Positions 1 through 10,025 of a stretch of DNA of 64,000 bases are shown here, piece after piece. The stretch covers positions 6,564,501 to 6,628,500 of the forward strand of contig NZ_CP012831.1 in assembly GCF_001307275.1 (NCBI RefSeq). Reading direction: 5' to 3'. Numbering within the stretch: position 1 is the first letter of the stretch; each line of letters begins with the position of its first letter. The stretch is from Pseudomonas fluorescens. Lineage in GTDB: Bacteria > Pseudomonadota > Gammaproteobacteria > Pseudomonadales > Pseudomonadaceae. A program made the position numbers and the translations under genes. Below the pieces are notes generated by a model. The model worked only from the letters and a program-made list of their open reading frames with translations. It did no database searches and was not told the DNA's origin.

Positions 1-3000
1 GAGTGCGTGCTTTATCCCCTCACCACCCCGCAACTGGACATCTGGCTGGACCAGGTGCTGCACGCTGACAGTCCGTTGTACAACATCGGCGGCTATGCCC
101 GCATCAACGGCACGGTCGACGCCACGCTGCTGCAGACGGCCTTCAACCAGATCGTCAATGGCCACGATGCCCTGCGGATCCAGCTGGTGCCCGGCTCCAG
201 CGAGCACCCGCTGCCGCGCCAACGCTTCCTGGGGCCGGTCGACGCCCCGCTGGCGGTGCACGACGTGTCGGGCCATGCCGATCCGGAAGCCAGCGCATTG
301 GCCTTGCTGCAGGCCAAGCTGCAAACCCCGTTTTCCTTTGACGATGGGCTGCTGGTGCGCGCGGACCTGGTCAAGGTCCGGGAAGACCTCCACTACTGCT
401 TCGTCAATTGCCATCACCTGATCATCGATGGCTGGTCCTTCGCCATGATTGGCCGAACACTCAGCCAGGCCTATACCGCCCTGCATGACCAGGCGCAAAA
501 CGCGGCGACAGCACCGACCTATCAAGCGTATGTCGAGCAGCAAGTCGCCAGCAAAGATTCGGCTTCGTTCCAGCGCCAGCGCCAGTACTGGCTGGAGAAG
601 TACCGCACACTGCCCGAGCCCCTGCTCGCGCCCCGTCACCTGGGTCGACTCGACCAACGCCTGGCGCCCAGCCAGAACCATGCCTGGCGCTTGCCCCGGG
701 CGCTTTACAACCGTCTTGGCGAAAACGCGAAGGCCGCGGGCCCGGCGACGGTCTTCCACGTCATGCTCGGGGTGCTGTACAGCTACTTTGCGCGCACCGA
801 GCAACGGGATGAAATCGTCATCGGCCTGCCCATCCTCAACCGCGCCAATGCCGCACACAAGGCCACGATGGGCTTGTTCGTCGGCATGAGCCCGGTACGC
901 CTGAGCCTGGGCACCGACCTGAGCTTCAGCGACCTGGTCGGCAAGATCGCCCTGACGCTCAAGCAGGATTATCGCTACCAGCGCTTCCCGCTGAGCGAAT
1001 TGAACCGCGAACTCGGCTTGCAGAACCTGGATCGGCGGCAGTTGTTCGACGTGGTGGTGTCCTACGAACAGGACCAGGACACCTGGTACGGGCCTGCGCC
1101 GGCACAGCCGGTCAAACTCAGCAATGGCTACGAACAAATGCCACTGGCGATGCACGTTCGTGAGTCCGCGCCGCAAGACGATGTGTGGATGCACTTCATC
1201 TACAACGAGGCCTATTTCGATGCGCCGCAGATCGAGGCCTTGCAACAGCGCTTCATGAACATCCTGGCGTGCGTGGCCGCTGATTTCGACGTGTCGGTTG
1301 CGGCCCTCGACCCGTTGGCGCCCTCCGAGCGCCAACTGCTGCGGGACTGGAATCGCACCGGCGTCGACTACCCCAGGGATATGCTGCTCCATCAATTGAT
1401 CGAAGCCCAGGTCGCCGCTCGCCCCGACGCCATCGCGGTGCGCTTCGCAGACCAGGCGCTGACTTACGACGCGCTGAACCGTCAGGCCAACCGCCTGGCC
1501 CATGCCCTGCTGGAAACCGGGCTTGGCCGCGACGATCGCGTTGCCATCTGCCTGGACCGCAGCCTGGAGATGGTGGTCGGCCTGTTGGGCATTCTCAAAG
1601 CGGGTGCCGCCTATGTGCCGCTGGACCCGGGTTATCCGGCCGACCGCTTGAGCCATATGCTCAGCGACAGCGCCCCCAGTGCCCTGATCACCACCCTGGG
1701 GTTATTGGCGAACCTGCCCGCCGTGACGATGCCCGTGCTGTGCCTGGATGCCGGCTCTGAAGCGCTGTCTCGACAACCGACGCACAACCCGGACCCCGCC
1801 GCGCTCGGGCTGACGCCGCGAGACCTGGCCTACGTGATCTACACCTCCGGCTCCACCGGCTTGCCCAAGGGTGTGATGAACCAGCATGACGGGGTCGTCA
1901 ATCGCTTGCTCTGGGCGCGCGATGCCTATGGGGTCGATGAACACAGCCGGATCCTGCAAAAGACGCCGTTCAGTTTCGATGTGTCGGTCTGGGAATTTTT
2001 CCTGCCGTTGCTCAGTGGCGCGCAACTGATCGTCGCCGCCCCCGACGGGCACAAGGACCCGCGCTACCTGATGGACATCATGGCGAGCGCCGGCATCACG
2101 CTGCTGCATTTCGTCCCATCGATGTTGCAGGTCTTTCTCGACCAGGTGGAGCCACAGCGCCTGCCCGCGCTCCAGCAGGTCTTGTGCAGCGGCGAAGCCT
2201 TGCCCCATGCCTTGCAGAAGCGTTTTTTCGAATGCTTGCCAACGGTGCAGTTGCACAACCTTTACGGCCCCACCGAAGCGGCCGTCGACGTGACGGCTTG
2301 GCATTGCCGGCCCGATGCGCACGACGGCATCGTACCGATCGGCCGACCGATCGCGAATATCCAAATGCATGTCCTCGACGCGAACCTGCAACTGCTGCCA
2401 CCGGGGGTGGCCGGCGAGCTGCACATCGGTGGCATCGGGGTCGCGCGGGGTTACCTGAACCGTCCAGAACTGACGGCCGAACGGTTTATCCACGACCCCT
2501 TGGGCAGCGAGCCCCAGGCGCGGCTGTACAAGACCGGCGACCTCGGGCGTTGGCTGCCCGATGGCAGCCTCGAATACCTGGGACGCAACGATTTCCAGGT
2601 GAAAATCCGCGGCCTGCGCATCGAACTGGGCGAGATCGAAGCCCACCTGCTCGCCTGTGAAGGTGTCAAGGACGTGGTCGTGATCGCCCGCCAGGAAGCC
2701 GGTGATGCGTACCTCAACGCCTATTGGGTGAGCGAGCCCGGCTGCTCACCATCCCCGCAAGCGCTGCAGGAAACCTTGCGCCAGCAGGTGCCTGACTACA
2801 TGGTGCCCAGGCACCTGGTCGAGCTCGATCAGTTCCCGTTGAATGTCAACGGCAAGCTGGATCGCAAGGCCCTGCCCGAGCCGACAGCCAACCTGGGTAG
2901 CGATACGACAGCCCCACGCACGGCGTTGGAACAGGCCCTCGCCGAGCTGTGGCGGGACAACCTCAAGCGCTCGACGCCGGGCATCCATGACAACTACTTC

Positions 3001-6000
3001 ATGCTCGGTGGCGACTCCCTGAAAGTCATCCACTTGCAGATCCATGCCCGTGAACAGGGGATTGCACTGACCCTGGCGCAGGTCTACCAGTACCCCACCA
3101 TCGCCCAGTTGGCCGAGGCCCTGGAGTCCGGGCAAACCCCGGCCACCGAGTTCGAACCCTTGGCCCACGTAGAGCCTTTCGCCCAGGTTCCGGCGGCGAT
3201 CCGCCTGGCCAGCGAAGGTGTGTTCGATGACGTGTTTGCCGCTTCGCAACTGCAAGTCGGGATGATTTATCACTCGATGATGCACCCGGACTCGGCGATC
3301 TATCACGACATCTTCCGCTACCGCTTGCGCCTGCAGTGGGATGCGCCGGCATGGGAGCGGGCCTGTGCCGCATTGATCCGGCGTCATCCGGCCTTGCGCA
3401 TGTCGTTCGATATCGGGCACGCCGAGGTGCCCATGGCCCGGGTTCACTCGAACGTCGAGTCCCCGGTGCAAATCATCGATGTCTGCTCAATGAGCCCCGA
3501 CACCCGGGCCCAGGCCATTGCCGCCTACGTGGAGGAACGCAAGCGTTACCGCGAAGACTGGCATCGGGCGCCGTTGTATCAGTTCTGCGTGTTCGTCGCG
3601 GAGACTGAAATCGACCTGGTCTTCAGCTTCCACCATGCGATCCTCGACGGCTGGAGCGTCGCCACCTTGATGCGCGACCTGATCACGCTCTACACCTCGG
3701 CACCTGGCACCGACGCCCTACCGGCCCTGACCACCACGCCAGCCGACTTCGTGGCCCTGGAGCAACAAGCCATGGCGACAGAGACCCACCGCCGTTTCTG
3801 GCGCGAATACCTGCACGAGGCGCCCGCCGCGGCCATGACCAGCTGGATCCATGGAGTGGCACCGGACCCGACGCCGCACCGCTCGGCCTACCGTGAACTG
3901 CCCGCCGCGGACCTGGCCCGGCTCGAAGCCTTCTGCCAGGCCCGTGACCTGCCCCTGCGCGCGGTCCTGCTGACGGCCCACGGTTTCGCCCAGGCGATCA
4001 TGTCCAATCAAAAGGACGTGCTGTGCGGCGTGATCAGCCATGGCCGACCGGCGTTCGAAGATGCCGCCTCGGTCCTGGGTCTGTTCCTCAATACCCTGCC
4101 GGTACGCTTCAGCAGCCAGGGCCAGAGCTGGCTGGAGCTGATCCGGGCGACGATTGCCCAGGAACAACAGGTATTCGCCCATCGGCGCTATCCGTTCGCG
4201 TTGATTCATCGCGAGACCGATGTCGCCCTGAACGTAGTGTTCAATTACGTCGATTTCTACGTGCTCAAGGACCTGCTGGCCCAAGGCGAAGAGATCCTCA
4301 CCGACTGGGAAACCACGGAAGCGAGCAACTACGACTTGCTGACCACCCTCGGCCGCCACCCCGCCAACGGTTCGCTGATGTTGAAGATGGACTACCGCAC
4401 CGCGCGTGTCGCCACGAGCCAGGCCGAAGCCTATGCCGAGTACCTGCTGCGCACGCTGGAACTGATGATCGCCGCACCTGAGGCCAAGCCGGCCATTCCG
4501 GTCTGGCTGCCGCCCGTCGCCCGAACCACACCGGAAGCCGCCAGGGCCTTGCCCCACGACAACCTGTCGAGCGTGTTACTGGACAGTTTCGCGCGCCATG
4601 GCGAGCAGACCGCCGTGAGCTTTGGCCAGGCCCGTCTTTCCTACCGCCAACTGCACGATACTTGCGCCCAACTGGTGAGCTGGCTGCACCGCCACGGTAT
4701 CGGCCAGGGGGATCGGGTCGCGATCATGATGCCCCGCTCGCCCGACCTGATCGTCGCCTTGCTCGGTGTCGTACAGGCCGGCGCCGCCTACGTTCCGATC
4801 GACCTGAGCTATCCGCAGGAGCGTATCCAGCTGATTCTCGAAGACTCGCAGCCACGCCTGGTGCTGTTCGCCGATGCCTCTGCGAACCTGGCGATGGCCC
4901 TGGCAGGCCAGGCCGATACGCGCCACTGGGACAGCGTGGTTGCTGGCTTCGACGACGATCTGGCCGGCAGTCACCAACGGGTGGCCGCCATTGCCGCTGG
5001 CATCATGGCTGAAGACAACGCCTACTTGCTCTACACCTCGGGCTCGACCGGCCGCCCCAAGGGCGTGGCCATGCCGCACCTGGCCTTGACCAATATGATC
5101 CTCTGGCAGAACCGCCAGCAGGCACAGGACGGCCATGGGACACAAGCACTGAAGACGCTGCAATACGCGCCCATTTCGTTCGACGTTTCGTTCCAGGAAA
5201 TTTTCTCGACCCTGTCCAGCGGTCATGAACTGGTGATGATTGACGAAGGGTTGCGCTATGACTTCATCCGCTTGTTGAAGTTTATTGGCACGCAAGCGGT
5301 GAATCGCCTGTTCCTGCCCTACGTCGCGTTCCAGGGCTTGGCCGAAGTCGCCACACAACTGGGTATTTACCCCTCCTCGCTGCGTCAGATCAACGTCGCC
5401 GGCGAGCAGTTGAAAATCACTGCCGAAATCCGCGACCTGATCGATCACCTCGGCGACTGCCGGGTGGAGAACCACTATGGCCCGACCGAGGCTCATGTGG
5501 TCACGAGCCTGCGACTTGAAGGCGCGACGGCGACCTGGCCAAGCATGCCGCCGATCGGCAGGCCCATCGACGGGGTACGCCTGCATGTCCTGGACGCGGC
5601 CGGCAACCCCTGCCCGGTCGGCGTGACGGGCGACCTGTTCATCGAAGGGGCCTGTCTCGCCAATGGCTACTGGAATCGCCCCGACCTGACCGACGAGCGC
5701 TTCATCTATCGCCAGCTCGAGGGCCAGACACGACGCCTGTATGAAACCGGCGACATTGGCTTCTACTTGCCTGGCGGCGATCTCGTGTACCAGGGCCGTA
5801 GCGACGCTCAAGTCAAGATTCGCGGTTACCGCGTCGAGCTCGGCGAGATCGAAGTGGCCATGCTCGGCTCCGCCCGGTTCAGGGCCGACATCGAGCAGGT
5901 GGCGGTCATCGACAAGACGGCAACCGATGGCAGCCGTTATCTGGTGGGCTTCGTCCAGGCACTGCCGGGGCGCGAGCCGGACCTGGACCAGTTCAAGGCG

Positions 6001-7269
6001 GAAATGCGCCTGGCGCTGCCCGACTACATGGTGCCGAACACGCTGGTCAGGATCGCGCAGCTACCGCTCGGGCCCACGGGCAAGATCGACCGGCAGCGCT
6101 TGCAAAAGATAGAAGTCCAGACCACCTTGCAGCGGTCCTTCATTGGCCCGCGCAATGCCATGGAGGATCTGCTGCAAGCCTACTGGCAGGAAACCTTGGA
6201 CCTGGACAACATCAGCGTCCACGACAACTTCTTCGAGCTGGGGGGCAATTCGCTCAAGGCGGTGCGACTGGTGGCCATGCTCGCCAGACATCAAGGCCTG
6301 GAACCTTCGCTGTCCGACTTTATCCAGGCGCCGACCATCGCCGAATTCGCCCAGGTGCTGCAACAGACCGAAACCGGACACCCCGGCGCCGGCGCGCTGG
6401 TGGACTTCAAGAATGCCACGCGCAAGCCGACGTTGTTCCTGGTCCACCCCATCGGCGGACACGTGCTGTGCTATGCGGCACTGGCGCGGGTGCTCAAGGA
6501 CCAGGTCCACCTGTATGCCCTGCAAGCGCCAGGCACATGGGATGGCCGTGAACCGCTGCAATCGGTGCAGGCCCAGGCGGTGAACTACGCGGACGCCATC
6601 GAGCAGGTCGCCCCTGAAGGCCCCCTGAATATAGGCGGCTGGTCCTATGGCGGCGTCGTGGCGTATGAACTGGCCAGCGAGTTGCAGCGGCGCGGACGGC
6701 GCCTGCACAACGTGTTCCTGCTGGACACCATCGTGCGTGTCAGGCAGGGCGAGGTGCGGATAGAACGCAGCGAGTTCATGAACTGGTTCATGTGGGAACT
6801 GCTCAGCGGCGACGGCCAGAAGGAGTACGCCTACCACGCCCTGGACTTCTCCTCCCAGGACGACCCGCAGGCCTTCGCGGCGATCCGGCAGCACGGCATC
6901 GACCAGGGCCTTTTCGACGAGACCATCACCCTGGCGACACTCGATCAGCTGTTCCGGGTGTTCCATGCCAACTGGCAAGGGCTGCTGGACTATCGCTTCC
7001 CGCCACTGGACCTGCCCATCACGCTGTTCGCCGCGGACGTCGAGCTGCCCGATGTACTGCAAGCTCCCCATGAACTGGTGGGTACCGCCTTCCGCGACCC
7101 GTACCGCGGCTGGCGCTCGATTGCGCCCCACGTGCAGCGAGTCGCCGTGGAGGGTGACCATCTGACCATGATGCGCGAGCCGCACATCGAGCGAGTGGGC
7201 CAATGCATCCGATCGCGGATGGACCTGGCCCGGGCCAGGAACGCCGAATCCATGAACGCACTGGCTTGA
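1..7269 (+). CDS. Two-module NRPS C-A(Ser)-T-C-A(Pro)-T-TE, 5' end at window edge
   Basis: This is a nonribosomal peptide synthetase of about 2,420 residues. Counting from the GTG at 7, the domains are: condensation (HHLIIDG near 136), adenylation (YTSGSTG near 611), carrier (LGGDS near 999), condensation (HHAILDG near 1208), adenylation (YTSGSTG near 1674), carrier (LGGNS near 2077) and thioesterase (GWSYG near 2211, likely His in EGDH near 2382). I read the first A-domain pocket as D-V-W-H-L-S-L-V-D-K, the usual serine code. The second reads D-V-Q-F-N-A-H-V-V-K, close to proline codes. A Ser-Pro NRPS ending in a TE and followed by an FAD monooxygenase is the architecture of brabantamide BraB and of pyrrolizidine NRPSs such as PxaA. 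The opening C domain has no upstream module in this protein, so it probably takes a fatty acyl group. The frame is open to base 1, so the true start may lie just outside the window. The product assignment is inference. Confidence 0.93.
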   Translation, partial: ECVLYPLTTPQLDIWLDQVLHADSPLYNIGGYARINGTVDATLLQTAFNQIVNGHDALRIQLVPGSSEHPLPRQRFLGPVDAPLAVHDVSGHADPEASALALLQAKLQTPFSFDDGLLVRADLVKVREDLHYCFVNCHHLIIDGWSFAMIGRTLSQAYTALHDQAQNAATAPTYQAYVEQQVASKDSASFQRQRQYWLEKYRTLPEPLLAPRHLGRLDQRLAPSQNHAWRLPRALYNRLGENAKAAGPATVFHVMLGVLYSYFARTEQRDEIVIGLPILNRANAAHKATMGLFVGMSPVRLSLGTDLSFSDLVGKIALTLKQDYRYQRFPLSELNRELGLQNLDRRQLFDVVVSYEQDQDTWYGPAPAQPVKLSNGYEQMPLAMHVRESAPQDDVWMHFIYNEAYFDAPQIEALQQRFMNILACVAADFDVSVAALDPLAPSERQLLRDWNRTGVDYPRDMLLHQLIEAQVAARPDAIAVRFADQALTYDALNRQANRLAHALLETGLGRDDRVAICLDRSLEMVVGLLGILKAGAAYVPLDPGYPADRLSHMLSDSAPSALITTLGLLANLPAVTMPVLCLDAGSEALSRQPTHNPDPAALGLTPRDLAYVIYTSGSTGLPKGVMNQHDGVVNRLLWARDAYGVDEHSRILQKTPFSFDVSVWEFFLPLLSGAQLIVAAPDGHKDPRYLMDIMASAGITLLHFVPSMLQVFLDQVEPQRLPALQQVLCSGEALPHALQKRFFECLPTVQLHNLYGPTEAAVDVTAWHCRPDAHDGIVPIGRPIANIQMHVLDANLQLLPPGVAGELHIGGIGVARGYLNRPELTAERFIHDPLGSEPQARLYKTGDLGRWLPDGSLEYLGRNDFQVKIRGLRIELGEIEAHLLACEGVKDVVVIARQEAGDAYLNAYWVSEPGCSPSPQALQETLRQQVPDYMVPRHLVELDQFPLNVNGKLDRKALPEPTANLGSDTTAPRTALEQALAELWRDNLKRSTPGIHDNYFMLGGDSLKVIHLQIHAREQGIALTLAQVYQYPTIAQLAEALESGQTPATEFEPLAHVEPFAQVPAAIRLASEGVFDDVFAASQLQVGMIYHSMMHPDSAIYHDIFRYRLRLQWDAPAWERACAALIRRHPALRMSFDIGHAEVPMARVHSNVESPVQIIDVCSMSPDTRAQAIAAYVEERKRYREDWHRAPLYQFCVFVAETEIDLVFSFHHAILDGWSVATLMRDLITLYTSAPGTDALPALTTTPADFVALEQQAMATETHRRFWREYLHEAPAAAMTSWIHGVAPDPTPHRSAYRELPAADLARLEAFCQARDLPLRAVLLTAHGFAQAIMSNQKDVLCGVISHGRPAFEDAASVLGLFLNTLPVRFSSQGQSWLELIRATIAQEQQVFAHRRYPFALIHRETDVALNVVFNYVDFYVLKDLLAQGEEILTDWETTEASNYDLLTTLGRHPANGSLMLKMDYRTARVATSQAEAYAEYLLRTLELMIAAPEAKPAIPVWLPPVARTTPEAARALPHDNLSSVLLDSFARHGEQTAVSFGQARLSYRQLHDTCAQLVSWLHRHGIGQGDRVAIMMPRSPDLIVALLGVVQAGAAYVPIDLSYPQERIQLILEDSQPRLVLFADASANLAMALAGQADTRHWDSVVAGFDDDLAGSHQRVAAIAAGIMAEDNAYLLYTSGSTGRPKGVAMPHLALTNMILWQNRQQAQDGHGTQALKTLQYAPISFDVSFQEIFSTLSSGHELVMIDEGLRYDFIRLLKFIGTQAVNRLFLPYVAFQGLAEVATQLGIYPSSLRQINVAGEQLKITAEIRDLIDHLGDCRVENHYGPTEAHVVTSLRLEGATATWPSMPPIGRPIDGVRLHVLDAAGNPCPVGVTGDLFIEGACLANGYWNRPDLTDERFIYRQLEGQTRRLYETGDIGFYLPGGDLVYQGRSDAQVKIRGYRVELGEIEVAMLGSARFRADIEQVAVIDKTATDGSRYLVGFVQALPGREPDLDQFKAEMRLALPDYMVPNTLVRIAQLPLGPTGKIDRQRLQKIEVQTTLQRSFIGPRNAMEDLLQAYWQETLDLDNISVHDNFFELGGNSLKAVRLVAMLARHQGLEPSLSDFIQAPTIAEFAQVLQQTETGHPGAGALVDFKNATRKPTLFLVHPIGGHVLCYAALARVLKDQVHLYALQAPGTWDGREPLQSVQAQAVNYADAIEQVAPEGPLNIGGWSYGGVVAYELASELQRRGRRLHNVFLLDTIVRVRQGEVRIERSEFMNWFMWELLSGDGQKEYAYHALDFSSQDDPQAFAAIRQHGIDQGLFDETITLATLDQLFRVFHANWQGLLDYRFPPLDLPITLFAADVELPDVLQAPHELVGTAFRDPYRGWRSIAPHVQRVAVEGDHLTMMREPHIERVGQCIRSRMDLARARNAESMNALA

Positions 7270-7285
7270 CCATGATCGCCGATCA

Positions 7286-7307
7286 CGGGGCCGGATTCAC
7301 GGCCCCG
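7286..7307. other. GC-rich stem-loop between NRPS and monooxygenase
   Basis: An 8-bp perfect stem (CGGGGCCG paired with CGGCCCCG) encloses a 6-base loop in the 86-bp gap between the NRPS stop and the monooxygenase start. No T-run follows on the plus strand, so it is not a classical terminator. It may affect mRNA processing or lower expression of the downstream gene. Confidence 0.5.
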
Positions 7308-7355
7308 CTTGACTCCATCGCCCGGTCGTTCCGGGCCCGATACAGGTAAAACAGC

Positions 7356-8516
7356 ATGACAGCACCCAAAAAAGCCATTGTCGCCGGCGCCGGGATCGGC
7401 GGGCTGACCGCCGCCATCGCGCTGCAGCGCGCGGGCTGGCAGGTCAAGGTCTTCGAAGCGGCCCAGACACTGCGCACCGGTGGCACCGGCTTGTCCGTCA
7501 TGGCCAATGCCATGGCGGCGTTGCACTCGATTGACGCCCATGTTCCGGTGGAACAGGCCGGCCAGGTGATCCGCGACTTCTTCTTCAAGAAACACCAGGG
7601 CGATGCCATCACCCGCATGCCGATCCACGAGATCGGCGAACAGTTGGGTCATCCCAGTGTGAATATCCAGCGCCCGCTGTTGCTGCGCGCGTTGGCGCAG
7701 CAGCTCGCCCCCGACACCTTGACGACCGGGCTGCGCTGCACGGGGTATGACCCTCGCCCCGATGGTGTGGTGGTGCGGTTCGAAGACGGCAGCCTCCAGG
7801 AAGCGGATCTGTTGATTGGCGCCGATGGACTGAACTCGGTGATTCGCCAGCAGATGCTCGGCGAAACCCCAACCCGCCCATCGGGTTATGTCGCCTGGCT
7901 GGCGGTAGTGCCCTTCAGCCATCCGGTCATGACCGAAGGCTACGTGGCGCATTACTGGGGACGCGGCAAGCGCTTCGGGCTCTGCGATGTCGGGGACGGC
8001 CAGGCGTATTGGTGGGGCACCTGCAATCACGAAAACGCGGCGGATGCCGCCTTGAACATCAGCAAGCAGGAAGTGCTCGCAGCCTACGCCGACTGGGCGC
8101 CGGAAGTCGTGGCCGCCATCGAGGCCACCCCTGAGAGCGTCATACTGAAAATGCATGCCCGGGACCGCCATCCCGTCGAGCAATTCTGCGATGGACACGT
8201 GGTGCTCTTGGGCGATGCGGCTCATCCCATGCTGCCCAGCCTGGGCCAAGGTGCCGCACAGGCGATCGAGGATGCCGTGGTACTGGCCGATCGACTGACG
8301 CAAACGCCGGACCTGCGCACCGCGCTACTGCACTACCAGGCCCATCGTCACCCGCGGGCCAACGGGATCGTCAATGCCGCGCGCTTCATGAGCGGTATCG
8401 AGCAAAGCGAATCGAGCCTCGCCTGCTGGCTGCGAGAATGGTATATGCGCCTGACGCCACAGAGCAGCTTGCGGAAAAAGAACATCGACCTCCTCTCGTT
8501 CAAGCCCTGCGCATGA
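7356..8516 (+). CDS. FAD-dependent monooxygenase (BraC/PxaB-like tailoring enzyme)
   Basis: This 386-residue flavoprotein monooxygenase is of the p-hydroxybenzoate-hydroxylase/salicylate-hydroxylase fold. An N-terminal dinucleotide-binding motif GAGIGGL is seen near residue 11. The second FAD motif, GDAAHPMLPSLGQGA, lies near residue 287. It sits 86 bp downstream of the Ser-Pro NRPS in the same direction and is probably co-transcribed. In brabantamide, legonmycin and pyrrolizixenamide biosynthesis such an enzyme performs the Baeyer-Villiger-type oxidation of the released bicyclic imide, giving a cyclocarbamate or, after ring contraction, a pyrrolizidine. That role here is inferred from gene pairing, because the fold alone would also fit aromatic hydroxylation. 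The ATG is preceded by CAGGTAAAACAGC, an acceptable ribosome site. Confidence 0.88.
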   Translation: MTAPKKAIVAGAGIGGLTAAIALQRAGWQVKVFEAAQTLRTGGTGLSVMANAMAALHSIDAHVPVEQAGQVIRDFFFKKHQGDAITRMPIHEIGEQLGHPSVNIQRPLLLRALAQQLAPDTLTTGLRCTGYDPRPDGVVVRFEDGSLQEADLLIGADGLNSVIRQQMLGETPTRPSGYVAWLAVVPFSHPVMTEGYVAHYWGRGKRFGLCDVGDGQAYWWGTCNHENAADAALNISKQEVLAAYADWAPEVVAAIEATPESVILKMHARDRHPVEQFCDGHVVLLGDAAHPMLPSLGQGAAQAIEDAVVLADRLTQTPDLRTALLHYQAHRHPRANGIVNAARFMSGIEQSESSLACWLREWYMRLTPQSSLRKKNIDLLSFKPCA

Positions 8517-9117
8517 CTTGGCGAAACGGTCACTGAGCGAGCTGGGCGGGACGGCGTGAAACCCGACCGGTTACCGATGACACTAAAGCGTCAATGACAA
8601 AAAGCGACTCCCATATAGACAAAAAACGACATGCACCGGGAGGAAAATCGATAAACGAGAATTCTTCACCATACTGGGATTCCGGAATTGGGACACTACT
8701 GCAAGACAATTCCCACGTTGACAATCATGAAAAAAGCAACCTCTCGACAATCGAACCTAGAATACAACCACTTGATTTAGCTGAATATTTTCATTAAACC
8801 GCGCTGAAAGCCGTCCCCCGCGGCGATCATCGTAAAGGAAAAAAACTGTGACCCAACGTGTTTTTTGCCCGGAGGTATCCAAGAACCCACCCCCCACTGA
8901 CTGACCCGGAATGTCCCTGTTTTCCCTTACAGACTTTTCCCACATGGAAACGCCTAATAGCCCTACCGGCTAAACCGTTTAAGTCAATAGGTCCACAAGA
9001 CGTTATTGACTCCAAGTATCAACTCCAGAAGAGGCTCAAGCATTTTGGAAGCGGTCGGATTTTCTTCCGTCAACATCACGGATGCGGAGTTTTTTCGAGT
9101 AAGCAGGAATAAGGACT
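8517..9117. other. 600-bp AT-richer intergenic region upstream of the LuxR gene
   Basis: This stretch is visibly poorer in GC than the genes on either side. It contains short open frames (67 codons at 8594, 84 codons at 8858) that lack the codon bias of neighbouring genes and resemble no family I know. It most likely holds the promoter of the LuxR-type regulator and the end of the biosynthetic transcript. I see no convincing terminator or lux-box palindrome. Confidence 0.6.
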
Positions 9118-9942
9118 ATGAATCGACATGCGTGTATTGAGGGTGCAGAAAAATCGCACCTCTACGTAGAGCTAGGAAAGCTGATTTCAAGTGTCGGACA
9201 CGAGAGTTTCTTGACCAACGTGCACCAGATGATCGAAACAACGGTGCCTGTCAGTCGACTCGAATTGAGTGAATGGACAGCCGACGACACCCAGTCGAAC
9301 GTCCTCGATGTACAGCTGTTGGGGTATGCGGGTGCGGAAAAAAACGTGCACATGCAGTCCCCCTGCCCCACCACGGCGATACAGCGCAACGATCACCCCT
9401 TGGTGAAAAGAGTGCTGGAAGTGGATGACGCCCTGCTGATCCATCTGAACGCACGAATGAAAGATGAAAGAGGCAATGACTGCCTCGGCACTTCCCACCA
9501 GTGCATTCTGATTTCACGCAAGGCCAACCGCCGCTGTGTGATCTCATTGCAACGCCCTCAGGTACAGCGCGACTTTTCCCTTCAGGAACTGTCCTTTCTG
9601 AAATACCTTTCCGAAACGCTGTTGCCCCTGGCCGAGCGTCATGCGCACCTCAATCGCCAATCTTTCAAAGCCTCTGGCAGCGCTACGGGCCATCCACTCG
9701 ATGCCGCCGAACAGACCCAGTTGCAACGGGATTTCAATGATCGATTGAGCCCCTGCGACGTCACCCTTTCCGTGCGGGAAAAAGAAGTCTGCCTGGGCCT
9801 GCTGGCCGGGGGTACCGTGCCGGAGATTGCGGAAAAGCTACAGGTCAAGAACAGCTCCATCGAAACCTACCTCAAGCGTGCCGCCGCCAAGCTGGGCGTG
9901 AGTGGGCGGCATGGGCTGGCGAAATGGATGATCGGATCATGA
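9118..9942 (+). CDS. LuxR-family transcriptional regulator
   Basis: This 274-residue protein has a C-terminal LuxR/FixJ helix-turn-helix (about residues 210-272; LSVREKEVCLGLLAGGTVPEIAEKL is split over its first helices). The N-terminal 200 residues match neither an autoinducer-binding LuxR domain nor a receiver domain that I recognise; a GAF-like sensor fold is possible. AAGGA lies 4 bases before the ATG. LuxR-type regulators with non-AHL N-termini commonly flank Pseudomonas lipopeptide clusters. Its position right after the NRPS-monooxygenase pair suggests it is the pathway regulator. Confidence 0.85.
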   Translation: MNRHACIEGAEKSHLYVELGKLISSVGHESFLTNVHQMIETTVPVSRLELSEWTADDTQSNVLDVQLLGYAGAEKNVHMQSPCPTTAIQRNDHPLVKRVLEVDDALLIHLNARMKDERGNDCLGTSHQCILISRKANRRCVISLQRPQVQRDFSLQELSFLKYLSETLLPLAERHAHLNRQSFKASGSATGHPLDAAEQTQLQRDFNDRLSPCDVTLSVREKEVCLGLLAGGTVPEIAEKLQVKNSSIETYLKRAAAKLGVSGRHGLAKWMIGS

Positions 9943-10025
9943 CGGCTCGCCGCGCACGGCCCGCCAGAACCCGCCTGCCTGCGCCCGCGGGGTCTGGGCA
10001 GGCACCACAATGAGATAACAGGTCG

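Noticed and set aside
7286..7307. Transcription terminator between NRPS and monooxygenase
   Set aside because: The stem is strong but no T-run follows, so I list it only as a stem-loop.
8594..9112. Small open frames of 67 and 84 codons before the LuxR gene
   Set aside because: AT-rich, no typical codon bias, no clear ribosome site and no resemblance to known proteins.
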